DNA from: Mycobacterium sp. ACS4054
Lineage (GTDB): Bacteria > Actinomycetota > Actinomycetes > Mycobacteriales > Mycobacteriaceae
Length of the DNA: 64,000 nt
Reading direction: 5' to 3'
NCBI RefSeq assembly: GCF_001667275.1
Contig: NZ_LZHV01000041.1
Coordinates: 124,001 to 188,000, forward strand
Of this stretch, positions 1-9,070 are shown piece after piece. A program made the translations under genes and the position numbers. The notes below the pieces were generated by a model. The model was not told the origin of the DNA, made no database searches, and saw only the letters and a program-made list of their open reading frames with translations. Numbering within the stretch: the first letter of the stretch is position 1; each line of letters opens with the position of its first letter.

Positions 1-1
1 G

Positions 2-283
2 TATCCCGAGCACGGGCTGTCCTACCGGGACTGGTCCCAGATTCCGCCGCAGCAGATCCGGCTCGACGAACTGGTGACCACGACGACGGTGCTCGCGCTC
101 GATCGCCTGCTGTCGGAGGACTCCACCTTCTACGGCGACCTCTTCCCGCACGTGGTGCGGTGGAAGGGCGTCACCTACCTCGAGGACGGGCTGCACCGGG
201 CGGTCCGTGCGGCGCTGCGAAACCGCACCGTGCTGCACGCCCGGGTGTTCGACATGGACATGGCGCCCGGGCCGCCCCGATAG
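2..283 (+). CDS. Conserved mycobacterial hypothetical protein (Rv2375-like), 5' partial
   Basis: The reading frame is open from base 2 at the window edge to a TAG at 281-283, giving 93 residues, so the start lies outside. It resembles in size and place the roughly 105-residue conserved protein encoded just before cfp2 in M. tuberculosis (Rv2375, by memory of gene order). The visible part is soluble, with no membrane segment or signal, and carries the segment FPHVVRWKGVTYLEDGLHRA followed by a basic stretch. I cannot assign a function. An internal GTG at 74 is in frame but leaves a stub that lacks part of the conserved region, so I do not take it as the start. Confidence 0.6.
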   Translation, partial: YPEHGLSYRDWSQIPPQQIRLDELVTTTTVLALDRLLSEDSTFYGDLFPHVVRWKGVTYLEDGLHRAVRAALRNRTVLHARVFDMDMAPGPPR

Positions 284-285
284 CC

Positions 286-312
286 GGTCACGTTTACCGG
301 GCGCGGGGTGTC
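286..312 (+). promoter_or_regulatory. Candidate ECF41-type promoter
   Basis: GGTCACG at 286-292 is followed after 16 nt by TGTC at 309-312. ECF41 sigma factors are reported to recognise TGTCACA, a 16-nt spacer and CGTC. Five of seven and three of four bases fit, and the site lies 49 nt before an AhpD-like gene that is co-transcribed with an ECF41 factor. Autoregulation is inferred, and chance agreement is possible. Confidence 0.25.
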
Positions 313-361
313 GACTCAGTGAGGACGCTGGTTCACACCGCAACTTGCTAGGAGGGTCGCC

Positions 362-958
362 ATGTCCCGGTTGCAAGGGGTCTCCGACCGCGACGCCGGT
401 CTGGGCGCCAAGATCGCCTTCTTCTTCACCAAGCGCAAGCTGGCCCAGATGACCGGCCTGGAAACGGCCGGGATGCTGGAACCGCTGCGGATGTACGCGC
501 ACATCCCCCGGCTGCTCAACGCCTACGGGAAGCTCGAGCAGGCCGAGTCCAAGCTGGACGTGCTCAGCCCGCGCCACCGCGCGCTCGCGGAGCTCAAGGC
601 GGCGACGACAGTGCGCTGCGAGTACTGCATCGACCTCGGTTCGCAGATCGCCCGCCAGTGGGGCATGACCGATGAGGAACTGCTCGCACTGGCCGACTAT
701 CGAAGCGCCGCATGCTTTTCCGAGCTCGACAAGCTGATCCTCGAATACGCCACCGCGGTCAGCCGCACCCCCGTCGAGGTCAGCGACGAGCTATTCGACG
801 CCCTGCGAGCGCATTTCGACACCGCCCAACTCGTCGGGCTCACCCACGTCATCACGCTGGGCAACCTGCGCGCCCGCTTCAACCTCGCGCTCGGCATCGG
901 TTCGTCCGGCTTCTCCGGCAACCGGGTGTGCGCCCTGCCCGACGCGGGCGCCAGATGA
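362..958 (+). CDS. Carboxymuconolactone decarboxylase/AhpD-like protein partnered with ECF41 sigma factor
   Basis: A 198-residue protein of the carboxymuconolactone decarboxylase/AhpD fold, a family of peroxidatic or redox enzymes using a CxxC pair. The pair is visible as CEYC at about residues 86-89, but the His three residues after the second Cys in AhpD is Gly here (CEYCIDLG), so AhpD-type proton relay cannot be assumed. An AGGAGGG Shine-Dalgarno precedes the ATG at a normal distance. The stop overlaps the next start (ATGA at 955-958), so it is translationally coupled to the sigma-factor gene. A COE protein (carboxymuconolactone decarboxylase, oxidoreductase or epimerase) next to an ECF41 sigma factor is the defining genomic context of that sigma group, so this is the likely target or partner. 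The substrate is unknown. Confidence 0.85.
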   Translation: MSRLQGVSDRDAGLGAKIAFFFTKRKLAQMTGLETAGMLEPLRMYAHIPRLLNAYGKLEQAESKLDVLSPRHRALAELKAATTVRCEYCIDLGSQIARQWGMTDEELLALADYRSAACFSELDKLILEYATAVSRTPVEVSDELFDALRAHFDTAQLVGLTHVITLGNLRARFNLALGIGSSGFSGNRVCALPDAGAR

Positions 959-1839
959 GCGTGGACCCGTCGATCACCACGCGGTTCGAGGCGGCGCGGC
1001 CGCAGCTGGGCGCGATCGCCTACCGCATGCTGGGTTCGATCGACGACGCCCAGGACGCCGTGCAGGAAGCGTGGCTGCGGCTCAGCGGCAGCGGCGCCGA
1101 CGGCATCGCCAACCTGGACGCGTGGTTGACGACCGTGGTGGCCCGCATCTGCCTGAACATGTTGCGCGACCGCCGGGCCCACGCGCGCGAGGGGCTGGGC
1201 GTCGCGCTGCCGGACCCGATCGTGGACGCCGAGGGCGAATTCGACCCCGAGCACCGCGCGATGCTGGCCGACGCGGTCGGGCTGGCGATGTTCGTCGTGC
1301 TGGACACCCTGGCGCCCGAGCAGCGGCTGGCGTTCGTGCTGCACGACGTCTTCGCGGTGCCGTTCGACCAGATCGCGCCGATCGTCGGCCGGACGCCGGA
1401 GGCCACCCGCAAGCTGGCCAGCCGGGCCCGCCGGCGCATCGAGGAGGCCGATCCGGCCCCCGACGGCGACGTGGCCGCCCAGCGGGAGGCCGTTGACGCG
1501 TTCTTCGCGGCGGGCCGCAGCGGCGACTTCGACCGCCTGGTGGCGGTGCTGCATCCCGACGTGGTGCTGCGCGGCGACTTCGGCCGCGGCACCGCCGGTT
1601 TCCGCACCCAGGGCGCGTCTGCGGTGGCGCGGCTGGCCCGCGCATACGCGGGTCCCGATCGCGAGGTGCGCGCCGCGACGGTCAACGGGGCGGCCGGCGC
1701 GGTCATCTTCGTCGACGGGCGGCCGACGGCGATCATGGCCTTCGTGGTGCGCGACGGCCTGGTCGCCTCGATCGACGTGCTGGCCGACCCCGACCGCGTC
1801 GCCCGATCAGACCTGCGCGCGCTGCGCGCCGATCACTGA
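955..1839 (+). CDS. ECF41-type RNA polymerase sigma factor with C-terminal SnoaL-like domain (SigJ-like)
   Basis: A 294-residue sigma-70 family factor. Region 2 is near residues 10-75 ([20 protein letters not shown]) and region 4 near 115-165 ([19 protein letters not shown], then [17 protein letters not shown]). A C-terminal SnoaL-like extension occupies about 180-290. No anti-sigma gene is adjacent; in ECF41 factors the C-terminal extension itself controls activity. Short motifs typical of the group have visible counterparts: ALPDPI in the linker (family WLPEP), VDGRP in the extension (DGGGR), and DPDRV near the end (NPDKL). M. tuberculosis SigJ has the same architecture. The ATG overlaps the upstream stop by four bases. 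The gene ends by overlapping the convergent CFP2-like gene by 7 bp. Confidence 0.88.
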   Translation: MSVDPSITTRFEAARPQLGAIAYRMLGSIDDAQDAVQEAWLRLSGSGADGIANLDAWLTTVVARICLNMLRDRRAHAREGLGVALPDPIVDAEGEFDPEHRAMLADAVGLAMFVVLDTLAPEQRLAFVLHDVFAVPFDQIAPIVGRTPEATRKLASRARRRIEEADPAPDGDVAAQREAVDAFFAAGRSGDFDRLVAVLHPDVVLRGDFGRGTAGFRTQGASAVARLARAYAGPDREVRAATVNGAAGAVIFVDGRPTAIMAFVVRDGLVASIDVLADPDRVARSDLRALRADH

Positions 1840-2330
1840 CCGGCGGCCTGCAGCAGCTCCATCGCCGACGCCCGGGACAGCACCCAGCCGCCCTGGTTGA
1901 CGAACGTGACGTTCTGCGTGACCGGCGACGTCAGCTTCGGACCGGAGACCGCGACGTCGGCGGTGGCCGAGCCGGCCGCGGCCGGCTGGATGTTCGTGAC
2001 GTCGAACGACAACGGCAGGTCGCCGTTCTTGGCCGCCTTCTGCAGCTTCTTGTCGGCCACGTGCGCCTCGATGCCGCTGATGCCACCCTGAACCAGGTTG
2101 CTCTTGCTGGCGAACGAGACGCTCGGGTCGGCCAGGCTGTTCAGCACGCCGGTCAGCGGGTCGGCCGTCGGGACGTCGGCGGCCGGCGCCGGGTCCTGCG
2201 GCAACGGCGCGCCGACCGCGGTCAACCGCACCTGGTCCATCGGCGTCGCGACGGAGGCCAGCCCCGCGGCCGCACCCCCGATGACGGCGAACGCTGCCGC
2301 GCTGGTGGCGAGCAACTTGACGGTCTTCAT
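1833..2330 (-). CDS. cfp2: CFP2-like secreted low-molecular-weight antigen (paralog A)
   Basis: A 165-residue exported protein close to M. tuberculosis CFP2 (Rv2376c). Shared segments include [22 protein letters not shown] and [13 protein letters not shown]. The ATG at 2330 is chosen because it starts a classic signal peptide ([18 protein letters not shown]) and follows a GAAGGGGGAACC ribosome site; an upstream extension would bury the signal. The mature part has no Cys and no known catalytic motif, and the family role is unknown. The M. tuberculosis protein is a culture-filtrate antigen. It lies directly upstream of paralog B in the same direction, and the pair follows mbtH. Confidence 0.88.
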   Translation of the reverse strand: MKTVKLLATSAAAFAVIGGAAAGLASVATPMDQVRLTAVGAPLPQDPAPAADVPTADPLTGVLNSLADPSVSFASKSNLVQGGISGIEAHVADKKLQKAAKNGDLPLSFDVTNIQPAAAGSATADVAVSGPKLTSPVTQNVTFVNQGGWVLSRASAMELLQAAGQ

Positions 2331-2506
2331 GGTTCCCCCTTCGACGGGCGCGAGCCTGAACCGGATCCACACATTTGGTGTGGTGTCAGCGCGCCTGCTA
2401 CTCCTGTTGTTTCGCGTCTCGGCACGGCCACGTTACGACCGCGCCTTAGGAAGACAACATGCACAACCTGTGCGCCGGCTGTGTGGCCGCCCAGAATGCC
2501 GGCCGC

Positions 2507-3022
2507 CTAGTTGGTGGCCGTCGCCGCCTGGATCAGGGCAATCGCGGCGTCGTGCTGCAGGATCCAGTTGCCGCCCTGGTTGACGAACACCAGGTGCTTT
2601 TGCACCGGGCCGGCGAACTTCGGTCCCGAGATGGCGACGTCGGCCTGGGCCAGGTTCGGGCCGGCCGGCGCGATGTTCGTCACGGCGAACGTCTCCGGGA
2701 AGTTCCCGTTGCGGTACGCCTTTCGCAGATCGTGGTCGGCCACGTGGCCCTCGTCGGGGCTGATGCCGTTTTCCACCAGGTTGTTCTTGGTCGTGTAGGA
2801 GACGCCCGGGTCGGTGGCCTGGTTGCACAGCGTCGACAGCTGCTCCGGCGTCGGCAGGGCGCCGGGGGCCGGGGGCGGCGGTGGCGGGTCCTGCGGCAAC
2901 GGCGCGCCGAGCGCGGCCAGTTGCACCTGATCCATCGGTGCGGCGACGAAAGCGCCACCGGCGGCTCCCCCTACGACGGCAAACGCCGCCACGCCGGTGG
3001 CAAGAGTTTTAACGGTCCTCAC
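2507..3022 (-). CDS. CFP2-like secreted protein (paralog B)
   Basis: A 171-residue exported protein, paralogous to the neighbour at 1833-2330. It shares the N-terminal signal layout, the [17 protein letters not shown] segment, and the C-terminal KFAGPVQKHLVFVNQGGNW block. It adds a Pro-rich run after the signal and one Cys (TLCNQA). The start is GTG at 3022, which places VRTVKTLATG at the head of the signal peptide and follows GAAGGGGGAACC, the same ribosome site as paralog A. A 176-bp gap separates the two genes, with no hairpin I would rely on. The divergence indicates an old tandem duplication. Confidence 0.82.
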   Translation of the reverse strand: MRTVKTLATGVAAFAVVGGAAGGAFVAAPMDQVQLAALGAPLPQDPPPPPPAPGALPTPEQLSTLCNQATDPGVSYTTKNNLVENGISPDEGHVADHDLRKAYRNGNFPETFAVTNIAPAGPNLAQADVAISGPKFAGPVQKHLVFVNQGGNWILQHDAAIALIQAATATN

Positions 3023-3159
3023 GGTTCCCCCTTCGATACGCGCACCATGATGGAAAGTCAGTGACGTTGTCCCCCACACGGTTCCGCGTGACCACGGTGT
3101 AGTTGGTGTAAGTGTGCACGGTGTCGCCGGCGATTGTGTCTCGGGCCGGTCACGTTACG

Positions 3160-3180
3160 GCGGCGCTACGGCTACGCCGC
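3160..3180 (-). terminator. Candidate terminator after the mbt operon
   Basis: GCGGCG at 3160-3165 pairs with CGCCGC at 3175-3180 across a 9-nt loop. It sits immediately beyond the mbtH stop in the transcribed direction. There is no U-tract, which is usual for mycobacterial hairpin terminators. It is followed by 137 bp containing the probable promoter of paralog B. Confidence 0.45.
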
Positions 3181-3181
3181 G

Positions 3182-3397
3182 TCAGCGGCGCTCGATCGAT
3201 TCCTGCAGGCTCTTGGGCCGGATGTCGGTCCAGTTCTTCTCGATGTACTCCAGGCATTCGTCGCGGCTCGCCTCGCCGTGGACCACCCGCCACCCCGCCG
3301 GCTTGTCGGCGAAGCTCGGCCACAGGCTGTGCTGATCCTCGTCGTTGACGAGGACGAAGAAGGTGCCGTTCTCGTCATCGAAGGGGTTGATGCTCAT
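3182..3397 (-). CDS. mbtH: MbtH, NRPS adenylation-domain chaperone
   Basis: A 71-residue founding member of the MbtH-like family, which bind A domains of nonribosomal peptide synthetases and stimulate their folding and activity. Family signatures are present: [24 protein letters not shown] near the N-terminus (shown in part), then [20 protein letters not shown], then WTDIRPKSL. The three conserved Trp residues are there. Length is typical. The start lies inside the end of mbtG (23-bp overlap), so translation is coupled. It is the last gene of the operon begun by mbtB. Confidence 0.97.
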   Translation of the reverse strand: MSINPFDDENGTFFVLVNDEDQHSLWPSFADKPAGWRVVHGEASRDECLEYIEKNWTDIRPKSLQESIERR

Positions 3398-4670
3398 CGC
3401 GTCTCCTTGTCGTGTGCTTGGGCGCCCCCATTAAGCCCCCAGTGGTTCCTAGTACCCGGTCAGACAGCAATCCCAAGCAGCTGAGGTTCGGAAACCCCGG
3501 CCCCTGCGTCAGCCCGGACAGGTTGGGCAGGAACAGCTTGGGCGTGACGTCGCTGACCGCCAGGTCGTAGCCGATCGCTTCCTGCAGGCTATCGGCCGTC
3601 AGCGGGCCGCCCAGCCCGAGCTCCAGCAGGTCGAGCACGTCCTGGCCGAACAACGACGTGAACCACAGCGCGTCGGCGCCCGAGCCGTCGATGACCAGGT
3701 CGAAACCGTGCACCGTCTCGAGGTTCTCGCTGCCGCGGTTGGTGGACAGGGTGAGCCGGATCTGTCCGTCGCGGCCCACGGCGTGGGCCACCCGGCCCCG
3801 CAGGTGCCGGATGCGGTCGTCGGCCAGCAGGGCTTCCTGCACGTTGGCCGAGAACACGCCGCGGTCGGTGCGGGCGAGCGCGTCGCGGCGTTCGGCCAGC
3901 GTCAGGGCGGTCCAGTCGGTGGGGTCGGAGAACAGCGAGTTCTCGAAGAAGCTCTCCCCCCGGGTGAACAGCGTCACCTGCGGCGAAATGACGGTGATGG
4001 TCGAAACCCGGTGCCGGAACAGCTCATTGAGCATCGACGCCGCCGTCTCACCGCCGCCGATGACGGCCACCCGCTCGGCGGTGATCCGGTCGTGACCCGC
4101 GGCGCGGTCCCAGAACTGGGCGATCGACAGCATGCGCGGATTGCCGGGGAGCAGCGACTTCTCGGCCTGGCCGGGCCCGGTGATCATCAGGGCGTCGGCC
4201 TGCACGGTGGTCTCGTGGGTGTGCAGCGCCCACTTCTCGCCGTTGACGGCCAGCCGCTCCACCTCGCCGCGCACCACGTTGAGGCCCACCTGGTCGGCCA
4301 CCCAACCCAGGTACTGGCTCCATTTGCGATGGGTGGGCGCCGGCCGGCCGCGGTCGATCCATTCGGCGAACGACGCCGTGGCGATCAGGTAGGACTGCCA
4401 GCTGTAGCGGGTCATCCGTTCGTCGAGTTCGGCGTTGCGGCGCGGCACCAGCGCCGAGCGGTAGGGGAATCCCACGTCCTTCTCCGGGCTGGTGCCCAGC
4501 CGGTGCGCCCCGTCGGTCCAACCGCCGCTGGCCTGCCAATTGGCCGCGACGCCGATGCGTTCGACCGCGATCACGTCGGGGGCGTCGACGCCCATGTCGC
4601 GCAGCACCGACGCCTTGGCGGCGACGGCCACCGCCTTGGCGCCCGCGCCGAGGACCGCAAGTGTGCTCAT
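3375..4670 (-). CDS. mbtG: MbtG, lysine N6-monooxygenase of mycobactin synthesis
   Basis: A 431-residue flavin-dependent N-monooxygenase, the same length as M. tuberculosis MbtG as I recall it. It hydroxylates the epsilon nitrogens of mycobactin lysines to create the hydroxamate iron ligands. The FAD site [15 protein letters not shown] is near residues 5-20 and the NADPH site [13 protein letters not shown] near 200. The family C-terminal substrate region contains the segment [21 protein letters not shown] at 4670 is chosen because it overlaps the mbtF stop (ATGA) and starts directly with the FAD motif; a longer frame would run back into mbtF. Confidence 0.95.
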   Translation of the reverse strand: MSTLAVLGAGAKAVAVAAKASVLRDMGVDAPDVIAVERIGVAANWQASGGWTDGAHRLGTSPEKDVGFPYRSALVPRRNAELDERMTRYSWQSYLIATASFAEWIDRGRPAPTHRKWSQYLGWVADQVGLNVVRGEVERLAVNGEKWALHTHETTVQADALMITGPGQAEKSLLPGNPRMLSIAQFWDRAAGHDRITAERVAVIGGGETAASMLNELFRHRVSTITVISPQVTLFTRGESFFENSLFSDPTDWTALTLAERRDALARTDRGVFSANVQEALLADDRIRHLRGRVAHAVGRDGQIRLTLSTNRGSENLETVHGFDLVIDGSGADALWFTSLFGQDVLDLLELGLGGPLTADSLQEAIGYDLAVSDVTPKLFLPNLSGLTQGPGFPNLSCLGLLSDRVLGTTGGLMGAPKHTTRRRDEHQPLR

Positions 4671-7600
4671 GTCACCATCTCCCGCAGCGATTCGATCCAA
4701 AGGTGTTGCAGCTCGGCCAGATCGGCCTCGCCGAGGATGTCGGGCAGCGCGCGCCACTGCGCGGCCAGCACCCGCTGGCCGTCGAACGTCAGCATGGCGG
4801 CCACGATGGTGAGCTCGTGGCGCACCGCCAGCTCCGGTTCCGGTTGCGGCGACACCCCGGCGAGCAGCTCACGTTCCAGCGTCAGCGCGGCGCCGCCGCC
4901 GGTGTGGGCGGCGCCGAGGTAGTTGAGCAGCAGTTGCGGCGCCGGCAACGGGGCGAGGCGTTCGGCGGTGTCGGCGCGCAGGTAGCGCAGCAACCCGTAG
5001 TCCAGCCCGTCACCCGGGATGGCCGCCAGCTGTTCGCCCACAGCGCGCGGGTCGGCCGCCCGCACCCGCATCGGGTAGATGGAACTCAGCAGCCCGACCG
5101 TGTCACCGGTGTCGATGCCTTGCGCGGCCGACCCGTCGACGAGAGCGTCTGCGCGCCCGTGTGTTTCGAGTGCCAGCAGGGGCGGCGGCGTGGCCTGGTT
5201 GCGGGAGCGCCGCCACCGCGTCACCGTCGCCGCGGTGGCGGCGATCAGCAGGTGCGGCAACGGCAGCCCGGAGTCCAGCAGCCGGCGGGTGATGTCGGCA
5301 TCGGTGGCGATCATGCGGACGTTCAGATCGCGGGCGCGGTCGCGGGCCGGATCGACCCGCCGCGCGTCGTGGTCCGGGTCGTCGCCGTCGGACTGGGCGG
5401 CCCAGAACTGCACCGTGTCCAGCGCGCGGGCCCGCTCGACGAGCGCACCGGCCCAGCGCCGGTAGCTGGTGTGCTCGCGGATCGGTGCCGGCGAGCGGCC
5501 GGCGGCCAAAGCGGTTAAGGCGGCGTCCAATTCGCCGAGGACCACCCGCCACGACGCCGGATCCATCGCGAGCACGTGGGCGGTCAGCAACAGGACGCTT
5601 CGCCCGGTCGGCGGCCGTAGCCACGTCGCGGCCAGCAGCGCTCCGCGCTGCGGGTCGAGGCGGTCCACGGCCCGCGCGACGTGTTCGGGCACCGCCGCGG
5701 GCAGGTCGCCCGTCACGGCCACCTCGGTGAGGATTTCGGCGGGCTGTGCCGGAACCAGGTTCATCGCGGCGCGGTCCAGTCGCGTGCGCAGCACCTCGTG
5801 CCCGGCCACGATGCCGGCGAGCGCGGTGTCGAGTTGCTCGCGGCTGACGTCGGCGGGCAGCCGGATGGCCTCGGTCTGCGCCAGCCGGCGCGGCTCGCCG
5901 TGTTCGTAGAGCCAACGGCCGTTGGCCAGCACCGGCATGGGCTCGGCTCTGCGCTCGACATCGCTTGTGGCGATCAGGGTTTCGGCATCGATGGCCTCCG
6001 CCAGCTCCCGGATGTTGGCGCACTCGAGGATGAGCCGGGCGCGCAGGGCGATCCCCCGCGCCCGGGCCGCCTGCACCACCGACAGCGCCACGATGCTGTC
6101 CAGGCCCAGCTGCAGGAAGTCGGCGGCCACGTCGACCCGCGGCTGACCAAGCAGCTCGGACAGCAGTTCGGCCAGCGCGGCCTCGGTGGGAGTTTCGGGT
6201 TCGGCCTCGCCGGTATCCGCCTCGGCGACCTCGAACGCGCTCAGCGCGGCCTCGTCCAGCTTGCCGTTGACGGTCAGCGGGATTTCGTCGACCGCGACGA
6301 TGCGCTGCGGAATCATGTAGCGCGGCAACCGCGATGCCAGCATGCCGCGCAGCTCGCCCGCCGACGGCGGGCGCGGCGCGGCATCGGACGCGACCACGTA
6401 GGCGGTCAGCCGCGCACCAGCCGGCAGGCGGCGGACCAGCACGCCCGCGCGCCGCACGGCGGGGTGCGATTCCAGCGCGGCCGCGATCTCGCCCGGCTCG
6501 ACGCGGTAGCCGCGGATCTTCACCTGGGCGTCCGCGCGGCCCACGTACTGCAACGAGCCGTCCGGCGCACGTCGCACCAAATCGCCTGTGCGGTACATCC
6601 GTTCGCCGGGTGAAAACGGGTCGGCGACGAAGCGGTGGCTGGTTTCGGCCGGGCGGCCGAGGTACCCGCGGGCCAGCTGGGCGCCGGCCAGATACAGCTC
6701 GCCGATGGCCCCGAACGGCACCAGACGCAGCGCGGAGTCCAGCACGTAACCGCGGGTGTGCTGGGTCGGCCGCCCGATCGACGGCTCGTCGTGCTGCGGG
6801 ATCGCGGCGACGATGGCCTCGACGGTGGTTTCGGTGGGCCCGTAGCAGTTGTAGGCCGTCATCGGTGTGCGGGCGCACTCGGCGCGGATCAGCTCCCACG
6901 CCGGTTTACCGAGCGCTTCCCCACCCAGCGCCAGCACGGCGAGCGGAACGGTGCTGAGCAAACCGCACGCGGCGAGTTGAGCAAACATCGACGGGGTGGT
7001 GTCGATCATGTCGATGCCGTGCTCGGCGATCGTCGCGACCAGCGCCTCGGCGTCGGTCTGGGTGTGTTCGTCCACGATGTGCACAGCGTGGCCGTCGAGC
7101 AGCGCGACCAGCGGCTGCCAGGCGGCGTCGAACGCGAACGACCATGCGTGCGCGACACGCAGTGGCCGGCCCAGCCGGGCGGCCGCCGGTCGCAGCACGG
7201 CGGCCAGGTGGTCGTCGGCGTAGGCGCCCACCGCCGCGTGAGTTCCGATGACGCCCTTGGGTTCTCCCGTCGTCCCCGACGTGAAGACGACGTACGCCGC
7301 CTGCCCGGGTGCCACGCCGGCCGGGCGGAAGTCGCCGTCGGCGGGTTCGCCGGTCGCCAGCCAGTCGTCGTCGATCACGATCGACGCGCCGGTCTGCCGC
7401 AGGATGGAGTCCACCCGTTGCGGCGGCGTCGCGGGTTCCATCGGGACGCACGCGCCGCCGGCCTTGAGCACGGCGAGCATCGCGGCGACGTACTGCGGGC
7501 CGCGGGGAAGCCGAATGCCCACCGGGGTTTCGGGCCGCACACCGTGTCGGGCGAGCCGGGCGGCCAGCCCGTCGGTGCGGGCATCCAGCTCGCGGTAGCT

Positions 7601-9070
7601 CAGCGTGCCGCCGGCCCAGCTGACGGCCGGGCGGTCCGGGGTCCTGCGGGCGACTTCGGCGAATCGGGCATGGATCCCGACGGGCGGGGCCGGGAGCGCT
7701 CCGGCCGCGCGCCGCGGGACGACCTCGTCGTCGAAGAGCACGCTGACGTCGCGCAGCGGGCGCTCCCAGCCGCGCAGCAGGCGCTCGGCCGTGGTCAGGA
7801 CCCGCCGCCCGAAGGCGGCCGCGGGGGTGGCGCCCAGCGCACCCTCGATGACCTCGATGAGCACCACCAGTTCGCCGGTTTCCATGTGGGCGGCAATGGT
7901 GATCGGGAAGTGCGACAACGTCTGCAGCGCCGACGGCCGGAAAGTCGCACCGGCGGCGGTCAATTCGGTACCGGCCGTCAGCCCGTCCAGCGGGAAGTTC
8001 TCGTAGACCAGCAGGGTGTCGAACATCTCGCCGACCCCGCCCAGCGCCCGCAACTGCGCGTGCCCGAGGTAACCGTGTTCGCGCAGCAGCGCGGCGCTGC
8101 GCTGCACCGCCCGGCATTGTTCACCGGCCTTCGCGGCGGGGTCGAGCCGCACCCGCAGGGGGACGGTGTTGATGAAGAGGCCGATCATGGTCTCCACGCC
8201 GGACAGTTCGGGCGGCCTGCCGGATACCGTGACCCCGAAAACCACGTCGTCGGTGTCGGCGAGCCGGGACAACACCACCGCCCACGCCATTTGCATCAGG
8301 GTGTTGACGGTGATGCCGCGGGACCGGCTCTCCTCGACCAACCGCGCGGTGTCCTCGGCGGGCATGCGCAGTTCGGTGGTCCGGGGCAGCCCGGCCCGCC
8401 CGCCCTCGCCGGAGCCGAGCGCGGCCGACAGCAGGGTGGGGCCGGGCAGGCCCGCCAGGTGCTGACGCCAGATCTGTTGACTGGCCTGCGGATCCCGGCT
8501 CGACAGCCAGCCGATGTAGTCGCGGTACGGCCGCGGTGCGGCCGACAGCGCCGCCACGTCGCCGCCCGCCTGATACAACGTCATCATCTCGTTGACGAAC
8601 ACCGGCAACGACCAGCCGTCGATCACGACGTGATGGGCGGTGAGCACCAATCGCCATCGCGCACCGGGCAATTCGATGAGCAGGAAGCGGAGGGCCGGCC
8701 CGCGTTCCAGGTCGAACGGCCGTCGGCGTTCGCCGGCCTCGAGCGCCGGCACATCCTCGGGCGCGGCGGCGACCGTGCGCCAGGGCAGGTCGACCCTCGA
8801 CGGCACGATCTGCACGGGGCGTGCGATGCCCCGGCTGAAGAAGCTGGCCCGCAGGTTGGGGTGACGCACCAACATCTTTGCCGCGCAATCCCGTAACAAC
8901 GCGACGTCGAGCGCGCCGGAAACGTCGGCGGCCATGCCGATCACGTACGGGTCGTCGGCCTCCCCATCGCGGAATTCGGCGAGCGTGGTCAGCGAGTACA
9001 AGCCCTCTTGCAGCGGGCTCAGCGCCATCACGTCCTCGATGTCGGGCGCGACATCTTCGGTCGTCGTCAT
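4667..9070 (-). CDS. mbtF: MbtF, nonribosomal peptide synthetase adding the terminal lysine of mycobactin
   Basis: A 1467-residue NRPS, near the 1461 of M. tuberculosis. Domain order is C (about 12-440, HHVVIDGWS intact near 148), A (about 480-960, [11 protein letters not shown] near 600, YGPTETT, YRTGDLV), carrier domain (LGLDSI near 990), then a terminal epimerase-like condensation domain (about 1050-1460). Binding-pocket positions read from alignment with A-domain landmarks include FDAAWQ (Asp235 present) and acidic residues at the 278 and 331 positions, compatible with a basic side chain such as lysine. In the last domain the motif reads [11 protein letters not shown], so the second, catalytic His of the HHxxxD motif is Val. 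The domain is probably not an active epimerase and may serve chain release as the cyclic cobactin. ATG at 9070 overlaps the mbtE stop. Confidence 0.93.
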   Translation of the reverse strand: MTTTEDVAPDIEDVMALSPLQEGLYSLTTLAEFRDGEADDPYVIGMAADVSGALDVALLRDCAAKMLVRHPNLRASFFSRGIARPVQIVPSRVDLPWRTVAAAPEDVPALEAGERRRPFDLERGPALRFLLIELPGARWRLVLTAHHVVIDGWSLPVFVNEMMTLYQAGGDVAALSAAPRPYRDYIGWLSSRDPQASQQIWRQHLAGLPGPTLLSAALGSGEGGRAGLPRTTELRMPAEDTARLVEESRSRGITVNTLMQMAWAVVLSRLADTDDVVFGVTVSGRPPELSGVETMIGLFINTVPLRVRLDPAAKAGEQCRAVQRSAALLREHGYLGHAQLRALGGVGEMFDTLLVYENFPLDGLTAGTELTAAGATFRPSALQTLSHFPITIAAHMETGELVVLIEVIEGALGATPAAAFGRRVLTTAERLLRGWERPLRDVSVLFDDEVVPRRAAGALPAPPVGIHARFAEVARRTPDRPAVSWAGGTLSYRELDARTDGLAARLARHGVRPETPVGIRLPRGPQYVAAMLAVLKAGGACVPMEPATPPQRVDSILRQTGASIVIDDDWLATGEPADGDFRPAGVAPGQAAYVVFTSGTTGEPKGVIGTHAAVGAYADDHLAAVLRPAAARLGRPLRVAHAWSFAFDAAWQPLVALLDGHAVHIVDEHTQTDAEALVATIAEHGIDMIDTTPSMFAQLAACGLLSTVPLAVLALGGEALGKPAWELIRAECARTPMTAYNCYGPTETTVEAIVAAIPQHDEPSIGRPTQHTRGYVLDSALRLVPFGAIGELYLAGAQLARGYLGRPAETSHRFVADPFSPGERMYRTGDLVRRAPDGSLQYVGRADAQVKIRGYRVEPGEIAAALESHPAVRRAGVLVRRLPAGARLTAYVVASDAAPRPPSAGELRGMLASRLPRYMIPQRIVAVDEIPLTVNGKLDEAALSAFEVAEADTGEAEPETPTEAALAELLSELLGQPRVDVAADFLQLGLDSIVALSVVQAARARGIALRARLILECANIRELAEAIDAETLIATSDVERRAEPMPVLANGRWLYEHGEPRRLAQTEAIRLPADVSREQLDTALAGIVAGHEVLRTRLDRAAMNLVPAQPAEILTEVAVTGDLPAAVPEHVARAVDRLDPQRGALLAATWLRPPTGRSVLLLTAHVLAMDPASWRVVLGELDAALTALAAGRSPAPIREHTSYRRWAGALVERARALDTVQFWAAQSDGDDPDHDARRVDPARDRARDLNVRMIATDADITRRLLDSGLPLPHLLIAATAATVTRWRRSRNQATPPPLLALETHGRADALVDGSAAQGIDTGDTVGLLSSIYPMRVRAADPRAVGEQLAAIPGDGLDYGLLRYLRADTAERLAPLPAPQLLLNYLGAAHTGGGAALTLERELLAGVSPQPEPELAVRHELTIVAAMLTFDGQRVLAAQWRALPDILGEADLAELQHLWIESLREMVT

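Noticed and set aside
6635..8896. 753-codon open frame on the plus strand opposite mbtF
   Set aside because: Antisense shadow of a GC-rich gene; Arg/Gly/Pro/Gln-rich product with no domain, while the minus strand encodes clear NRPS motifs.
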